64,000 nt of DNA from an uncultured cyanobacterium (GTDB lineage Bacteria > Cyanobacteriota > Cyanobacteriia > PCC-6307 > Cyanobiaceae), in the NCBI GenBank assembly GCA_903917565.1, contig CAIXBB010000045.1:1-64000 (forward strand). Reading direction: 5' to 3'. The notes under the pieces were generated by a model. The model saw only the letters and a list, made by a program, of their open reading frames with translations, searched no databases and was not told the DNA's origin. How positions within the stretch are numbered: position 1 is the stretch's first letter; the number at the start of each line of letters is the position of its first letter. Of the stretch, positions 1 to 7,219 are shown piece by piece. Made by a program: the position numbers and the translations under genes.

Positions 1-65
1 AGCAGCTGCTCGGCGCTGCGCAGCTTGCGGATGATCTGCTCGGGGTTGTGGCGTTTGCGCTTCAT
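1..65 (-). CDS. IS3-family transposase OrfA, N-terminal fragment
   Basis: Twenty-one codons are visible, reading [20 protein letters not shown] and onward off the edge. The basic start followed by PEQIIRKLR is the hallmark N-terminus of IS3-family OrfA proteins, which carry a helix-turn-helix that binds the element's ends. OrfA is normally about 90-100 residues and overlaps OrfB, the DDE integrase, by programmed frameshifting; neither can be checked here. A GGAG-type ribosome site lies just upstream on the minus strand. Confidence 0.8.
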   Translation of the reverse strand, partial: MKRKRHNPEQIIRKLRSAEQL

Positions 66-121
66 GGGGCTTCTCCTGGCCAAGTCTGGCCGGTAGGGAA
101 GCTCTCATAAGGGCTGGTTCA
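1..121 (-). mobile_element. Left end of an IS3-family insertion sequence (partial)
   Basis: The outer end is placed at 121, where the minus strand starts TGAACCAGCCC. TGA is the usual first triplet of IS3-family terminal repeats. A transposase OrfA begins 56 bases inside it. The element continues beyond the left edge, so its other end, target duplication and OrfB cannot be seen. It interrupts a reductase gene whose coding begins at 122. The boundary is inferred from the gene break and the terminal motif. Confidence 0.7.
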
Positions 122-1425
122 GCTTTTGGGGTCCACGCCAAGCTGACCTCACCCTCGATCAGCTTGCAGGCGCAGGTGCCGCAGAGGCCGGCGCGACAGC
201 TGAAATCGGGATCCAGGCCCTGGGCCTCGGCAAACTCCAGCAGGGTCTCCTGTTCCCCCTGCCACTCGGCGGTTCGCTGCGAGCGGGCGAAGGTCACGGT
301 TGCCGGCATCGATGGTTGCCCCCCCTCCGACGAGTCTGCAGCCGTTGGGTCGGGTCCTGATCGGGCCGCCCGGGTGAACATCTCGAACTGGACGCGGTCC
401 TTCGCGACCCCTGCGTCGTTCAATCCGGCGCGGAGCGCCTCCAGGAAGGGCGGGGAACCACAGAGATAGTAGTCTGCTTCCCCCTGCACCAGTTCGCCCT
501 GCACAAGGGATCGGATCAGGGCCGCATCCACGTAGCCCTCGCTCTGGTAGAGGCCCGCATCCTCCGGACGGGGACGGCTGTAGGCGTAGTGAACCGAAAC
601 ATTCGGCAGGCCCTGCACCGCTTCCATCACCTCCTGCCGAAAGGCATGGAAGCGTCCATCTCTGGCGCCATGGATGAACCAGACCTTCCGTGCTGGCTGA
701 TGCTGGGCGGCGGCCTTCAGCATGGCCATCATTGGTGTGATTCCGACCCCGTTGCTGATCAGGACCGCCGGCCTGAGGTGGCTCAGATCGAGAACAAAGG
801 CCCCGCTGGGCTGTTTGGCCAGGAGGATCGAGCCTTCCTGAATGTGGTCATGCAGGAAGTTGGAGGCCACCCCTGGCGGCACGTCCTGGCCCTGCGGCGA
901 GGGCTCCCGTTTGATCGACAACCGGTATTGGGGACTGGAGCCGGACGGGCCAGGGGGCGCGTCGGAGAGGGAATAGGTCCGGATCACCGGGCCGGCGATC
1001 TCCGGGATCTCCAGGCGGATGGTCAGGAACTGGCCGGGGAGGAAGCCGGGCAGGGGCCCGCCGTCGATGGCTTCGAGATGGAAGGAGGTGATCTCCTGGC
1101 TTTCCATCACCCTGCGGGCCACCTTGAAGGGGCGCCAGCCCGTCCAGCCGCTGCTGGCCAGGTCGTTGGGCGCCGATACAGCTGAGGCTTCGTCGCGTCG
1201 ACGCGGCATCGCCAGGGCCGTGATCGCCCCGAGGGCGGCACCCGCGAGGGTGCCGTAGAAGCCGATGGTTGCTCTGGCTGCTCCCTTCGGGCCCGTGAGG
1301 CCAAGGAGGACCGAGCTGACCGAAAAGGCCGCGATCGTGCCGGCGGCCATTCCTGCCAGCAGCCTTTCGAGACGCTGCCGGATTTGCGAGGACCCAGGCT
1401 GGATGGTCGGCATCGGCTTGGTCAT
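122..1425 (-). pseudogene. Membrane-anchored 2Fe-2S flavin reductase, 3' end lost to IS insertion
   Basis: The ATG at 1425 follows a strong GGAGGGAG ribosome site. The protein starts with a cytosolic stretch and a hydrophobic segment (about residues 25-70). An FAD-binding reductase domain follows (RTYSLSD about residue 170) and an NAD-binding half ([10 protein letters not shown]). The C-terminal plant-type ferredoxin domain keeps three cluster cysteines in CRAGLCGTC. The fourth cysteine, normally about 30 residues later, is missing because coding runs into the IS3 end at 121. The frame stays open through the element to the window edge, so any product would have a foreign tail and no complete cluster. 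Relatives pass electrons from NAD(P)H to oxygenases or haem proteins. No partner oxygenase is visible here. Confidence 0.8.
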
Positions 1426-1565
1426 ACTCCCTCCGCCGTAGCGAGCTGGTCATCATCCCCGCCAGCAAACTCTGCCCGACGGAGTTCATCGGGCGCTTGC
1501 CGCCTCAGACTGGTCTTCATGGGATCACCTCGCGAGGTGGGGGAAACACCTCCATCGCCTTACCG

Positions 1566-2582
1566 ATGACGTTCCGGATCGGATTGGGCTTGCTGCCCCT
1601 GGGGGTCAGGGGCTTTCTGCCGCTGCTGCTGTACGTGTTGTTGCGGGGGCTCGATGCCACCGTGCTCAAGGGACTGCAGGACTTCGGGGCGCTGCATCCT
1701 GTGCGGGGGGAGAATCCGATCAGCTTCTGCAACCTGTTCTTTCTGGCCCAGCTGGCGGTGGGGCTGGCGGCCCTGCTGCCGGGTCGACGGACCCTGGGGG
1801 CGGATCTGGCCGCTCTTGGTCCTGGCGATCGACGTCTGCTGGCCGGCGATGCCTTTCTGGGGCTGTTTCTGGGCCCCGTCGCCTACTACCTCGCCCTGGA
1901 GTCGCTGTCGGTCATCAGCCAGACGCTGCTCTTCGCCCTCGTGTTGCCGGTCTCGGCCCTGCTGGCGCGGTGGGTTCTGGCTGAGGCGCTGCCGCGGAGC
2001 TTCTGGATCAGCCTGGTGCTGATTGCCGTCGGTCTGCTGCTGCCGGCGGCCGCTACGGCGATGGCCGCCGGCAGGATGGATCAGGTGGCCGGCCTCGCCT
2101 GGGCCCTGGTGGGGGTGCTGGCCTACGGGGCCGCCTCCGTGAGCGGTCGCTTGATCGCGGGTCGGCGCTGGCCCCTGGCCGTGAGCGTCGGTGTGACCAA
2201 TCTGGTGTCGGCCCTGATCTTCGGGATCATCGCCCTGGCGCTGTTCGGTCCCCACCATTTCCTGCTGCTGCAGCTGTGGTGGGTGGTGGGGGTGATCGGT
2301 GTCTATGCCCTCAGCCTGCCCCTGGGCCGCGAACTGGCCCTGCGGCTCGCTTACCGCTGCACCCCCGTGGCCCAGGTTTCCCTGTGGAGTTCCCTTTCGA
2401 TCCCGGTGGCCCTGCTGAGTGCTGCCGTGCTGCTGGGGGAATCCCTCCAGGGGCCCAGCCTGGCCGGTTCGGCCCTGGTGTTGGCCGGCGTCTTCGCCAG
2501 CAGCTGGCGCTGGCCGATCCGATCCGGGCCGACGTCGGTACTCCTTCCAAGCGCCCACGAAGCCCTGCCGCCTTGGCCGTGA
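1566..2582 (+). CDS. EamA/DMT-family membrane transporter
   Basis: About 338 residues with roughly ten hydrophobic segments in two halves, as in drug/metabolite transporters of the EamA family. The second half contains the typical RCTPVAQVSLWSSLSIP stretch before a final helix pair. I chose the ATG at 1566, giving MTFRIG; a TTG at 1497 is possible but adds a non-hydrophobic tail. It is first in a coupled cluster: its TGA overlaps the GTG of the sigma-factor gene by four bases. The substrate cannot be read from sequence. Co-transcription with an ECF sigma factor suggests a stress-linked export or uptake role (inference). Confidence 0.8.
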   Translation: MTFRIGLGLLPLGVRGFLPLLLYVLLRGLDATVLKGLQDFGALHPVRGENPISFCNLFFLAQLAVGLAALLPGRRTLGADLAALGPGDRRLLAGDAFLGLFLGPVAYYLALESLSVISQTLLFALVLPVSALLARWVLAEALPRSFWISLVLIAVGLLLPAAATAMAAGRMDQVAGLAWALVGVLAYGAASVSGRLIAGRRWPLAVSVGVTNLVSALIFGIIALALFGPHHFLLLQLWWVVGVIGVYALSLPLGRELALRLAYRCTPVAQVSLWSSLSIPVALLSAAVLLGESLQGPSLAGSALVLAGVFASSWRWPIRSGPTSVLLPSAHEALPPWP

Positions 2583-3157
2583 ACCCCTCCGACGCGGATG
2601 CCACGGCCAGCACCGATCCGGGGACCCACCTGGGCGACCGGACGGTTCGCTCCCGTGACCTGGCGGAGTTGTATGACAGCTGCAGTGGCCCGGTCTACCG
2701 CCTGGCCCTGCGCCTCTGCCGCTCGAGCCACGAGGCCGAAGACCTCACCCATGACGTCTTCCTGCGTTACTGGCAGCAGGGGCGCTATGACCCGGCCCGG
2801 GGCCCGGTGCTGGCCTACCTGCTGCTGTTGACACGCTCGATGGCCATCAACCGCATCAACCAGCGCGCCAACCGCTGGCAGCTGGTGCAACGCTGGTCGC
2901 AGGACCTGTTCCCAGCGGCCGTGCCTACGCCCCATCAACACGCGGAGGTGGATGAGCTGGCGCGACGGGTCCGGCAGGCCCTTGACGCCATCCCCGCCAA
3001 CCAGCGGCAGGTGCTGGAGATGGCCTACTACGAGGGCCTGAGCCAGTCGGCGATCGGGGCCCTGTTGCACTTGCCCCTCGGCACCGTCAAGACCCGATCC
3101 CGCCAGGGCCTGATCCGGCTGCGCGCCCTGCTTCATGATGCGCCTGCCCAGCCATGA
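2579..3157 (+). CDS. ECF-type RNA polymerase sigma factor (SigK-like)
   Basis: 192 residues. Region 2 (about 30-95) contains the core-binding and -10 recognition helices with EAEDLTHDVFLRYW. Region 4 (about 135-185) contains the -35-binding helix-turn-helix with LPLGTVKTRSRQGLIRLR. There is no region 1.1 or 3, as expected for the extracytoplasmic-function class. The GTG start lies in the GTGA overlap with the upstream EamA gene; the 3' end overlaps the next gene by ATGA. This tight coupling to a cupin protein resembles ECF-ChrR modules, where a cupin-containing anti-sigma factor senses singlet oxygen or peroxides. That role is inferred by analogy. Confidence 0.88.
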   Translation: MNPSDADATASTDPGTHLGDRTVRSRDLAELYDSCSGPVYRLALRLCRSSHEAEDLTHDVFLRYWQQGRYDPARGPVLAYLLLLTRSMAINRINQRANRWQLVQRWSQDLFPAAVPTPHQHAEVDELARRVRQALDAIPANQRQVLEMAYYEGLSQSAIGALLHLPLGTVKTRSRQGLIRLRALLHDAPAQP

Positions 3158-3858
3158 AGCCCGTCCCCACCTACGTTCACGCCGATCTGGGCCAGCGGAC
3201 GGTCGTCGACAGTGACGCGCTGCCGTGGCACCCATCGCCCCTGGCCGGGGTGGAGCGGCGCCTGCTGGAGCGTGACGGCGGCGAGGTCGCCCGGGCCACC
3301 TCCCTCGTCCGCTACGCAGCCGGAAGCCGCTTTGCACCCCATCATCACGGCGGCGGCGAGGAGTTCCTCGTCCTCCAGGGGATTTTCTCCGATGAGCACG
3401 GCGATTACGGCCCCGGCACCTACGTGCGCAACCCGGTCGGCTCCACCCATGCGCCCTTCAGCACGCCGGGCTGCACCATCCTGGTGAAGCTGAGGCAGAT
3501 GGACCACGCCGACCAGACGCGGGTTGTGATCGACACCCGGCAGTCGCCCTTCGTCCCTGGCCTGGTCGCCGGACTGACCGTGCTGCCCCTGCACGGCTTC
3601 GGCACCGAACAGGTGGCCCTGGTGCGCTGGCAGCCGGGAACCCGCTTCCCCCTCCACAGCCATCCGGGGGGCGAGGAGATCTTCGTACTCGAGGGGGTGT
3701 TCGAGGACGACCAGGGTGCCTATCCGGCCGGCACCTGGCTGCGCAATCCGCCCGGCAGCCACCATGGGCCCTTCAGCCACAGCGGTTGCCTGATCTGGGT
3801 CAAGACCGGGCACCTTGGCCAGCCGAACCACGCCATGGCGCCACGGCCAGGGCGGTGA
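3154..3858 (+). CDS. Double-cupin protein, candidate ChrR-like sensor partner of the sigma factor
   Basis: 234 residues made of two cupin repeats. The first has metal-ligand motif HHHGGGEEFLVLQG (about residue 66), the second HSHPGGEEIFVLEG (about residue 168). Each is followed by a matching GTYVRNPVGSTHAPF or GTWLRNPPGSHHGPF block. These two-histidine-plus-glutamate motifs bind a divalent metal. ChrR has an N-terminal zinc anti-sigma domain with CxxC plus one C-terminal cupin; here that zinc domain is absent and the cupin is doubled. It overlaps the sigma gene by ATGA. It could sense or inactivate the sigma factor, or be a metal-dependent enzyme the sigma factor controls. The 3' 59 bases overlap the convergent permease gene. 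Confidence 0.75.
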   Translation: MKPVPTYVHADLGQRTVVDSDALPWHPSPLAGVERRLLERDGGEVARATSLVRYAAGSRFAPHHHGGGEEFLVLQGIFSDEHGDYGPGTYVRNPVGSTHAPFSTPGCTILVKLRQMDHADQTRVVIDTRQSPFVPGLVAGLTVLPLHGFGTEQVALVRWQPGTRFPLHSHPGGEEIFVLEGVFEDDQGAYPAGTWLRNPPGSHHGPFSHSGCLIWVKTGHLGQPNHAMAPRPGR

Positions 3859-4657
3859 GGAACCCCACCAGCTGGGCGATCACCACACTCGGGCCTGACG
3901 GCAGGGCAAACGTGGCGGAGAGCAGCAGCCCCAGCACGGCACAGGCCGCCCCCAGCCCGGCGGCCAGGACCACATAGGTGTCGAAGCGGCGACTCACCAG
4001 CCGCGAGGCGCAGGCGGGGATGACCACGAAGGCACTGATCAGCAGCACCCCCACGGCCTTGACGGAGATCGCCACCACCACGGCCAGGAGTATCAGGAAC
4101 AGCAGCCGGTGCAGGGAGACGTCGACGCCCCGGGAGCGGGCCAGAGGCTCGTCGAGGGTGAGCAGCACCTGGTCGCGACGGGTGAGGGCGAGATAGCTGG
4201 TGGTGACGACGAGCAGGGCCCCGATCAGGGCCAGGTCGAGCCAGGAGACCCCCAGGATGTCGCCGAAGAGCAGCTGCTGGATGCCTCCCCGGTAGACCCG
4301 CAGCAGGCTCAGGGCCACCACGGCCATGGCAAGCGACGAGGAGTAGACGATGTTCAGCAGGGCATCCGCCGGCAGACGGCTGCGTTGCACCAGCTGGTTC
4401 GTCATCAGGGCGAAGAGCACCGCAAAGGGGATCAGCACCAGGGTGGGATCGATGCCCAGCAGGATGCCCAGTGTGATGCCGAGCAGGGAGGAATGGCCCA
4501 GGGCATCACTGAAGAAGGAGAGCTGCCGCAGCACCGCGAAACTGCCCAGCACCCCGCCGAGGGCGCCGCTCAGGAGCCCACCCAGCAGCGCCCGCTGCAT
4601 GAAGGGAAGCTGCAGCAGCTCAACCAGGGTCGTTCCCTCTGTCATGTCCACCGCCAT
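3800..4657 (-). CDS. Zinc/manganese-type metal ABC transporter permease (ZnuB/MntB family)
   Basis: 285 residues with eight to nine hydrophobic segments. Family blocks include the conserved start (MQRALLGGLLSGALGGVLGSF), SFFSDALGHSSLLGI and, near the C-terminus, VKAVGVLLISAFVVIPA. The ABC-3 permease family forms the inner-membrane channel for Zn or Mn uptake with a cytosolic ATPase and a periplasmic metal-binding lipoprotein. Neither partner gene is adjacent, so the subunit is orphaned here or works with proteins encoded elsewhere. A second in-frame ATG at 4645 is an alternative start. Confidence 0.88.
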   Translation of the reverse strand: MAVDMTEGTTLVELLQLPFMQRALLGGLLSGALGGVLGSFAVLRQLSFFSDALGHSSLLGITLGILLGIDPTLVLIPFAVLFALMTNQLVQRSRLPADALLNIVYSSSLAMAVVALSLLRVYRGGIQQLLFGDILGVSWLDLALIGALLVVTTSYLALTRRDQVLLTLDEPLARSRGVDVSLHRLLFLILLAVVVAISVKAVGVLLISAFVVIPACASRLVSRRFDTYVVLAAGLGAACAVLGLLLSATFALPSGPSVVIAQLVGFLTALAVAPWRGSAGQGARS

Positions 4658-4693
4658 CGGCCCAGGGTACCCAGGTTGCCTGGGGCCCAGGCG

Positions 4694-4810
4694 TCAGGAG
4701 GCCGTGCGGGCCAGGGCCTCGCAGGCCAGGGCCAGGGAAGCCGCCAGCAGAACCAGTCGGCCAGCCCGGCAGAACAGCCTTGAGGTGACGACGAAACCCA
4801 TTGGGATCAT
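4694..4810 (-). CDS. Possible 38-residue hydrophobic small protein
   Basis: A short reading frame starts MIPMGFVVTSRLFCRAG and ends in a hydrophobic stretch (LVLLAASLALACEALA). A GGAG lies eight bases before the ATG. It sits between the 70-residue conserved gene (ending at 4845) and the metal permease on the same strand, and could be co-transcribed with both. The hydrophobic core could be one membrane helix or an uncleaved signal. I recognise no family, and short frames like this occur by chance in GC-rich DNA. Confidence 0.3.
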   Translation of the reverse strand: MIPMGFVVTSRLFCRAGRLVLLAASLALACEALARTAS

Positions 4811-4844
4811 TGGCTTGCTCCGGTGCAGGGAAAAGGGAAAGGGT

Positions 4845-5057
4845 TCAGCGGCCTGTCGTCTGGAGGGGGCGGAGGTCCGTCAGGGCCACCGAGAAGGCGG
4901 GGGATCCGTGGCGGGTCAGGGGCCAGCGCCGCACCCAGCAGCTGTCGGTTTCTTCGTCGATGCTGATCACCTGGTAGGTGCCGCCCTGGCGGCTGTTCAG
5001 TTGAACGAAGCCGCCGGGGTGCGGGGCTGCAGCCGAATGAGAGGTGGGATAAGGCAT
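4845..5057 (-). CDS. Conserved cyanobacterial small protein (70 residues)
   Basis: The protein has a folded-looking core: FVQLNSRQGGTYQVISIDE followed by SCWVRRWPL and HGSPAFSVALTDL. This alternating beta-strand pattern with conserved tryptophans resembles small hypothetical proteins common in Synechococcus-type genomes. No catalytic motif or membrane segment is present. An overlapping, longer minus-strand frame at the same place is proline- and arginine-rich and is judged to be a shadow. Function unknown. Confidence 0.65.
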   Translation of the reverse strand: MPYPTSHSAAAPHPGGFVQLNSRQGGTYQVISIDEETDSCWVRRWPLTRHGSPAFSVALTDLRPLQTTGR

Positions 5058-5184
5058 GGGTCAGACCACGCATCAGCCCTCAACGTAACAGAAGGTTTCA
5101 GATAGATTGACGAGAAGCCACTTCATGTGCATTCCAAAGTAAATGGCTGCCATCCCCTGTTCCACTCCTTGCCCCACAAAGGCG

Positions 5185-5217
5185 TAACCCCCTCGGGGCG
5201 GACCCGAGGGGGTTACT
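5185..5217 (-). terminator. Strong terminator downstream of cyAbrB
   Basis: A perfect 14-base inverted repeat, GTAACCCCCTCGGG against CCCGAGGGGGTTAC, with a five-base loop (5199-5203). It lies 120 bases past the stop codon of the cyAbrB gene. In minus-strand RNA the stem is followed by GCCUUUG, a short U tract, so termination is likely. The stem is near symmetric and could act in both directions. Confidence 0.75.
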
Positions 5218-5339
5218 TTGCGAAAGCTCTGGGGAGTTGATCAATCTCCCTGCCCCGCAATCTCTTCCTAGATCAGCAGCAACAGCTACAACGCAGGAAC
5301 GAACATTCCGTCACGTGCATGCTGCCGTTCAGGATCGGT

Positions 5340-5708
5340 TCACTCGTCGTCGTCGGAACCGCCGACCGGCACGAGGCGAATGGCCTTGCGACCCAGCTTG
5401 ATCTCGAACTCGTCGCCCGGCTCAAGGCCCAGCATGGCGGTATAGGCCTTGCCCACCAGCAGGTTGCCGTTGAACTGGACCTTGGCGGTATAGCCCAGTT
5501 TACGGCCGGCCTTGGTGGCCGCCTTGCCCACGCCGTCGCCGAGGTTGATCCCCTTGGCATCGAGAAGCGCTTCGTAAAAAGCGGTGAAGTTCAGACGCTC
5601 ATTACCGTCCTTCTTGGTGCTCACATAGCCGCAGCTGCGGACCAGATCCGACTTCGAAGCGTCTCCCAGCTCTTTCACCTTGGCGAGGAGATCGGCACCT
5701 TTGAGCAT
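5340..5708 (-). CDS. cyAbrB-type transcriptional regulator
   Basis: 122 residues from the ATG at 5708 (MLKGADLLAKVKEL). The N-terminal half has the cyanobacteria-specific SDLVRSCGYVSTKKDG and FTAFYEALLDAKG blocks. The C-terminal half holds the AbrB-like swapped-hairpin DNA-binding fold (YTAKVQFNGNLLVGKAY to FEIKLGRKAIRLV). The tail is acidic (GSDDDE). In cyanobacteria cyAbrB proteins are global regulators that balance carbon and nitrogen metabolism and are often essential. The gene stands alone with its own promoter and a strong terminator. An upstream in-frame start would add a non-conserved 12-residue leader. Confidence 0.92.
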   Translation of the reverse strand: MLKGADLLAKVKELGDASKSDLVRSCGYVSTKKDGNERLNFTAFYEALLDAKGINLGDGVGKAATKAGRKLGYTAKVQFNGNLLVGKAYTAMLGLEPGDEFEIKLGRKAIRLVPVGGSDDDE

Positions 5709-5735
5709 GATGCAATGGCGGTGGGTATTGAGCAA

Positions 5736-5764
5736 ATTGTACAACTTGGGCCTGCGATCGCCAG
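5736..5764 (-). promoter_or_regulatory. Likely cyAbrB promoter, overlapping a HIP1 palindrome
   Basis: On the minus strand a -10 box TACAAT (5736-5741) lies 28 bases before the ATG, with a weak -35 box CTGGCG (5759-5764) at 17-base spacing. The cyanobacterial HIP1 palindrome GCGATCGC (5754-5761) overlaps the spacer and -35 box. Confidence 0.45.
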
Positions 5765-5884
5765 TCGGGCCAGGTTCGGCTTCCCCCGCCCTCTGTCCCT
5801 AGGCGTCGCGGCTGCTCTGTCGTCATCTGGTGTGTTCCGGCCGGCGATGGTTGACCATGGCCGGAACGTACGCAATCCCCTTGT

Positions 5885-5900
5885 TGAGCGCTATCGCTCA
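5885..5900 (-). terminator. Weak hairpin after the MscS gene
   Basis: TGAGCG and CGCTCA form a six-base stem around a CTAT loop, about 90 bases downstream of the MscS stop. It lacks a clear U run, so it may be only a transcript-stabilising hairpin. The rest of 5765-5986 shows no convincing gene. Confidence 0.25.
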
Positions 5901-5986
5901 GGCGGGCATCGCCGCTGGGGCGTATGGAAATGGGAGGCGGATGCCGGCAGGCCATTGCCGTGATGCCGCAGTATTTCTTGCATCCT

Positions 5987-7219
5987 TCAGCTCTTCGGAG
6001 GACCCTCCACCTGATACTGCACCTGCTGGGGAAAGGGGATCTCGATGTCCCGGTCGCGGAAGGCCCGCCAGATGCCGGCCTGCACTTCGCTGCAGATCGA
6101 GACGTTGTCCATGGGATTGGCGATCCAGAAGCGCAGGGCGTAGTCGATGGAGGAATCGCCGTAATGGAGCAACAGCCCCTTCGGTGCCGGGGTGGGAAGA
6201 ATGCGGCTCTGGCTGCGGGCCGTGGCCTCCAGCAGGGCGATCACTTCGACGGGATCATGGTGATAGGCCGCGCTCACCAGCACCTGGCTGCGCCGCATGG
6301 TATCGCTGCCCGTGTAGGTCACCGTGGTGTTGGTGAAGAACGTCTGGTTCGGGATCACCAGTTCGGCATTGTCCCGGTCGCGCCAGAGCACCGCGGCCCG
6401 CAGGCCCAGGGAGCGCACCTCGCAGGGATCACCCTCGATGAAGAGCACCTCCCCTGGCCGCACTGATCCTTCGAACAGCAGCCATAGACCACTGACGAAG
6501 TTGGAGAAGACTTCCTTGATGCCGAACCCCAGGCCCACCGAGAGGCCGCCGGCCACCGCCAGGATCGCGGTGCGGTTGAACCCCACGTGATCGAGCGCCC
6601 AGACGATGCCGAAGGCCACCGCCGTATATCGAATCATCAGGGCCAGGGCGCGGCGGCTGCCGTTGCTGATGCCCACGCTGCGCTGCACCAGCCAGGCCAC
6701 CCCCTGGGACGGCGGTCCGGTGCCCATGGCCAGCACGTACAGGGTCAGCATTGCTAGGAAAAGGCTGCCCAGGGTCACTTCGGAGCCGAACCATTCGCCG
6801 ATGGGGATGAGGGCCAGATCCTGGGGGTTGTCGAACACCCTGATCACCAGCAGGACGGAGACCAACAGGTAGGCCGGGCGGATCAGGCGGGTCTCCAGCA
6901 ACTGCAGCTGCTGGTGTTGGATGAAGCGGCCCAGTACCTGGCGCACCCCCCCCAGACCCAGCCAGCCCAGGTAAAGGAGCAGTCCCAGAAGCACCAGGCC
7001 CCACGGTTGGTGGGCGAGTCCCAGGGCCAGCGACAGCAGGCCCAGCAGGCTGGGGATCATCACACTGGGCCGCCCTGCCAGGGGGAACCGAGGGGCCAGC
7101 CGCTGTCGCAACGCCCCCTGGCCGAGAAACACCAAAAGCAGCAGGATCACCTGGACGCGCACCTCGAGGCGTTGCAGGTAGCCGAACCAGCCGGCAATCT
7201 CCATCAGCAGCAGGTTCAT
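5987..7219 (-). CDS. Small-conductance mechanosensitive channel (MscS family)
   Basis: 410 residues with about five hydrophobic segments before the conserved pore region. The pore helix and channel domain read AILAVAGGLSVGLGFGIKEVFSNFVSGL, then the beta domain with LLFEGSVRPGEVLFIEG and VIPNQTFFTN. The family opens in response to membrane tension to release solutes during hypo-osmotic shock. The N-terminal half is longer than in E. coli MscS, as in many cyanobacterial paralogues. Its start overlaps the upstream lipoprotein stop by four bases (ATGA), so the two are translationally coupled. Confidence 0.92.
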   Translation of the reverse strand: MNLLLMEIAGWFGYLQRLEVRVQVILLLLVFLGQGALRQRLAPRFPLAGRPSVMIPSLLGLLSLALGLAHQPWGLVLLGLLLYLGWLGLGGVRQVLGRFIQHQQLQLLETRLIRPAYLLVSVLLVIRVFDNPQDLALIPIGEWFGSEVTLGSLFLAMLTLYVLAMGTGPPSQGVAWLVQRSVGISNGSRRALALMIRYTAVAFGIVWALDHVGFNRTAILAVAGGLSVGLGFGIKEVFSNFVSGLWLLFEGSVRPGEVLFIEGDPCEVRSLGLRAAVLWRDRDNAELVIPNQTFFTNTTVTYTGSDTMRRSQVLVSAAYHHDPVEVIALLEATARSQSRILPTPAPKGLLLHYGDSSIDYALRFWIANPMDNVSICSEVQAGIWRAFRDRDIEIPFPQQVQYQVEGPPKS

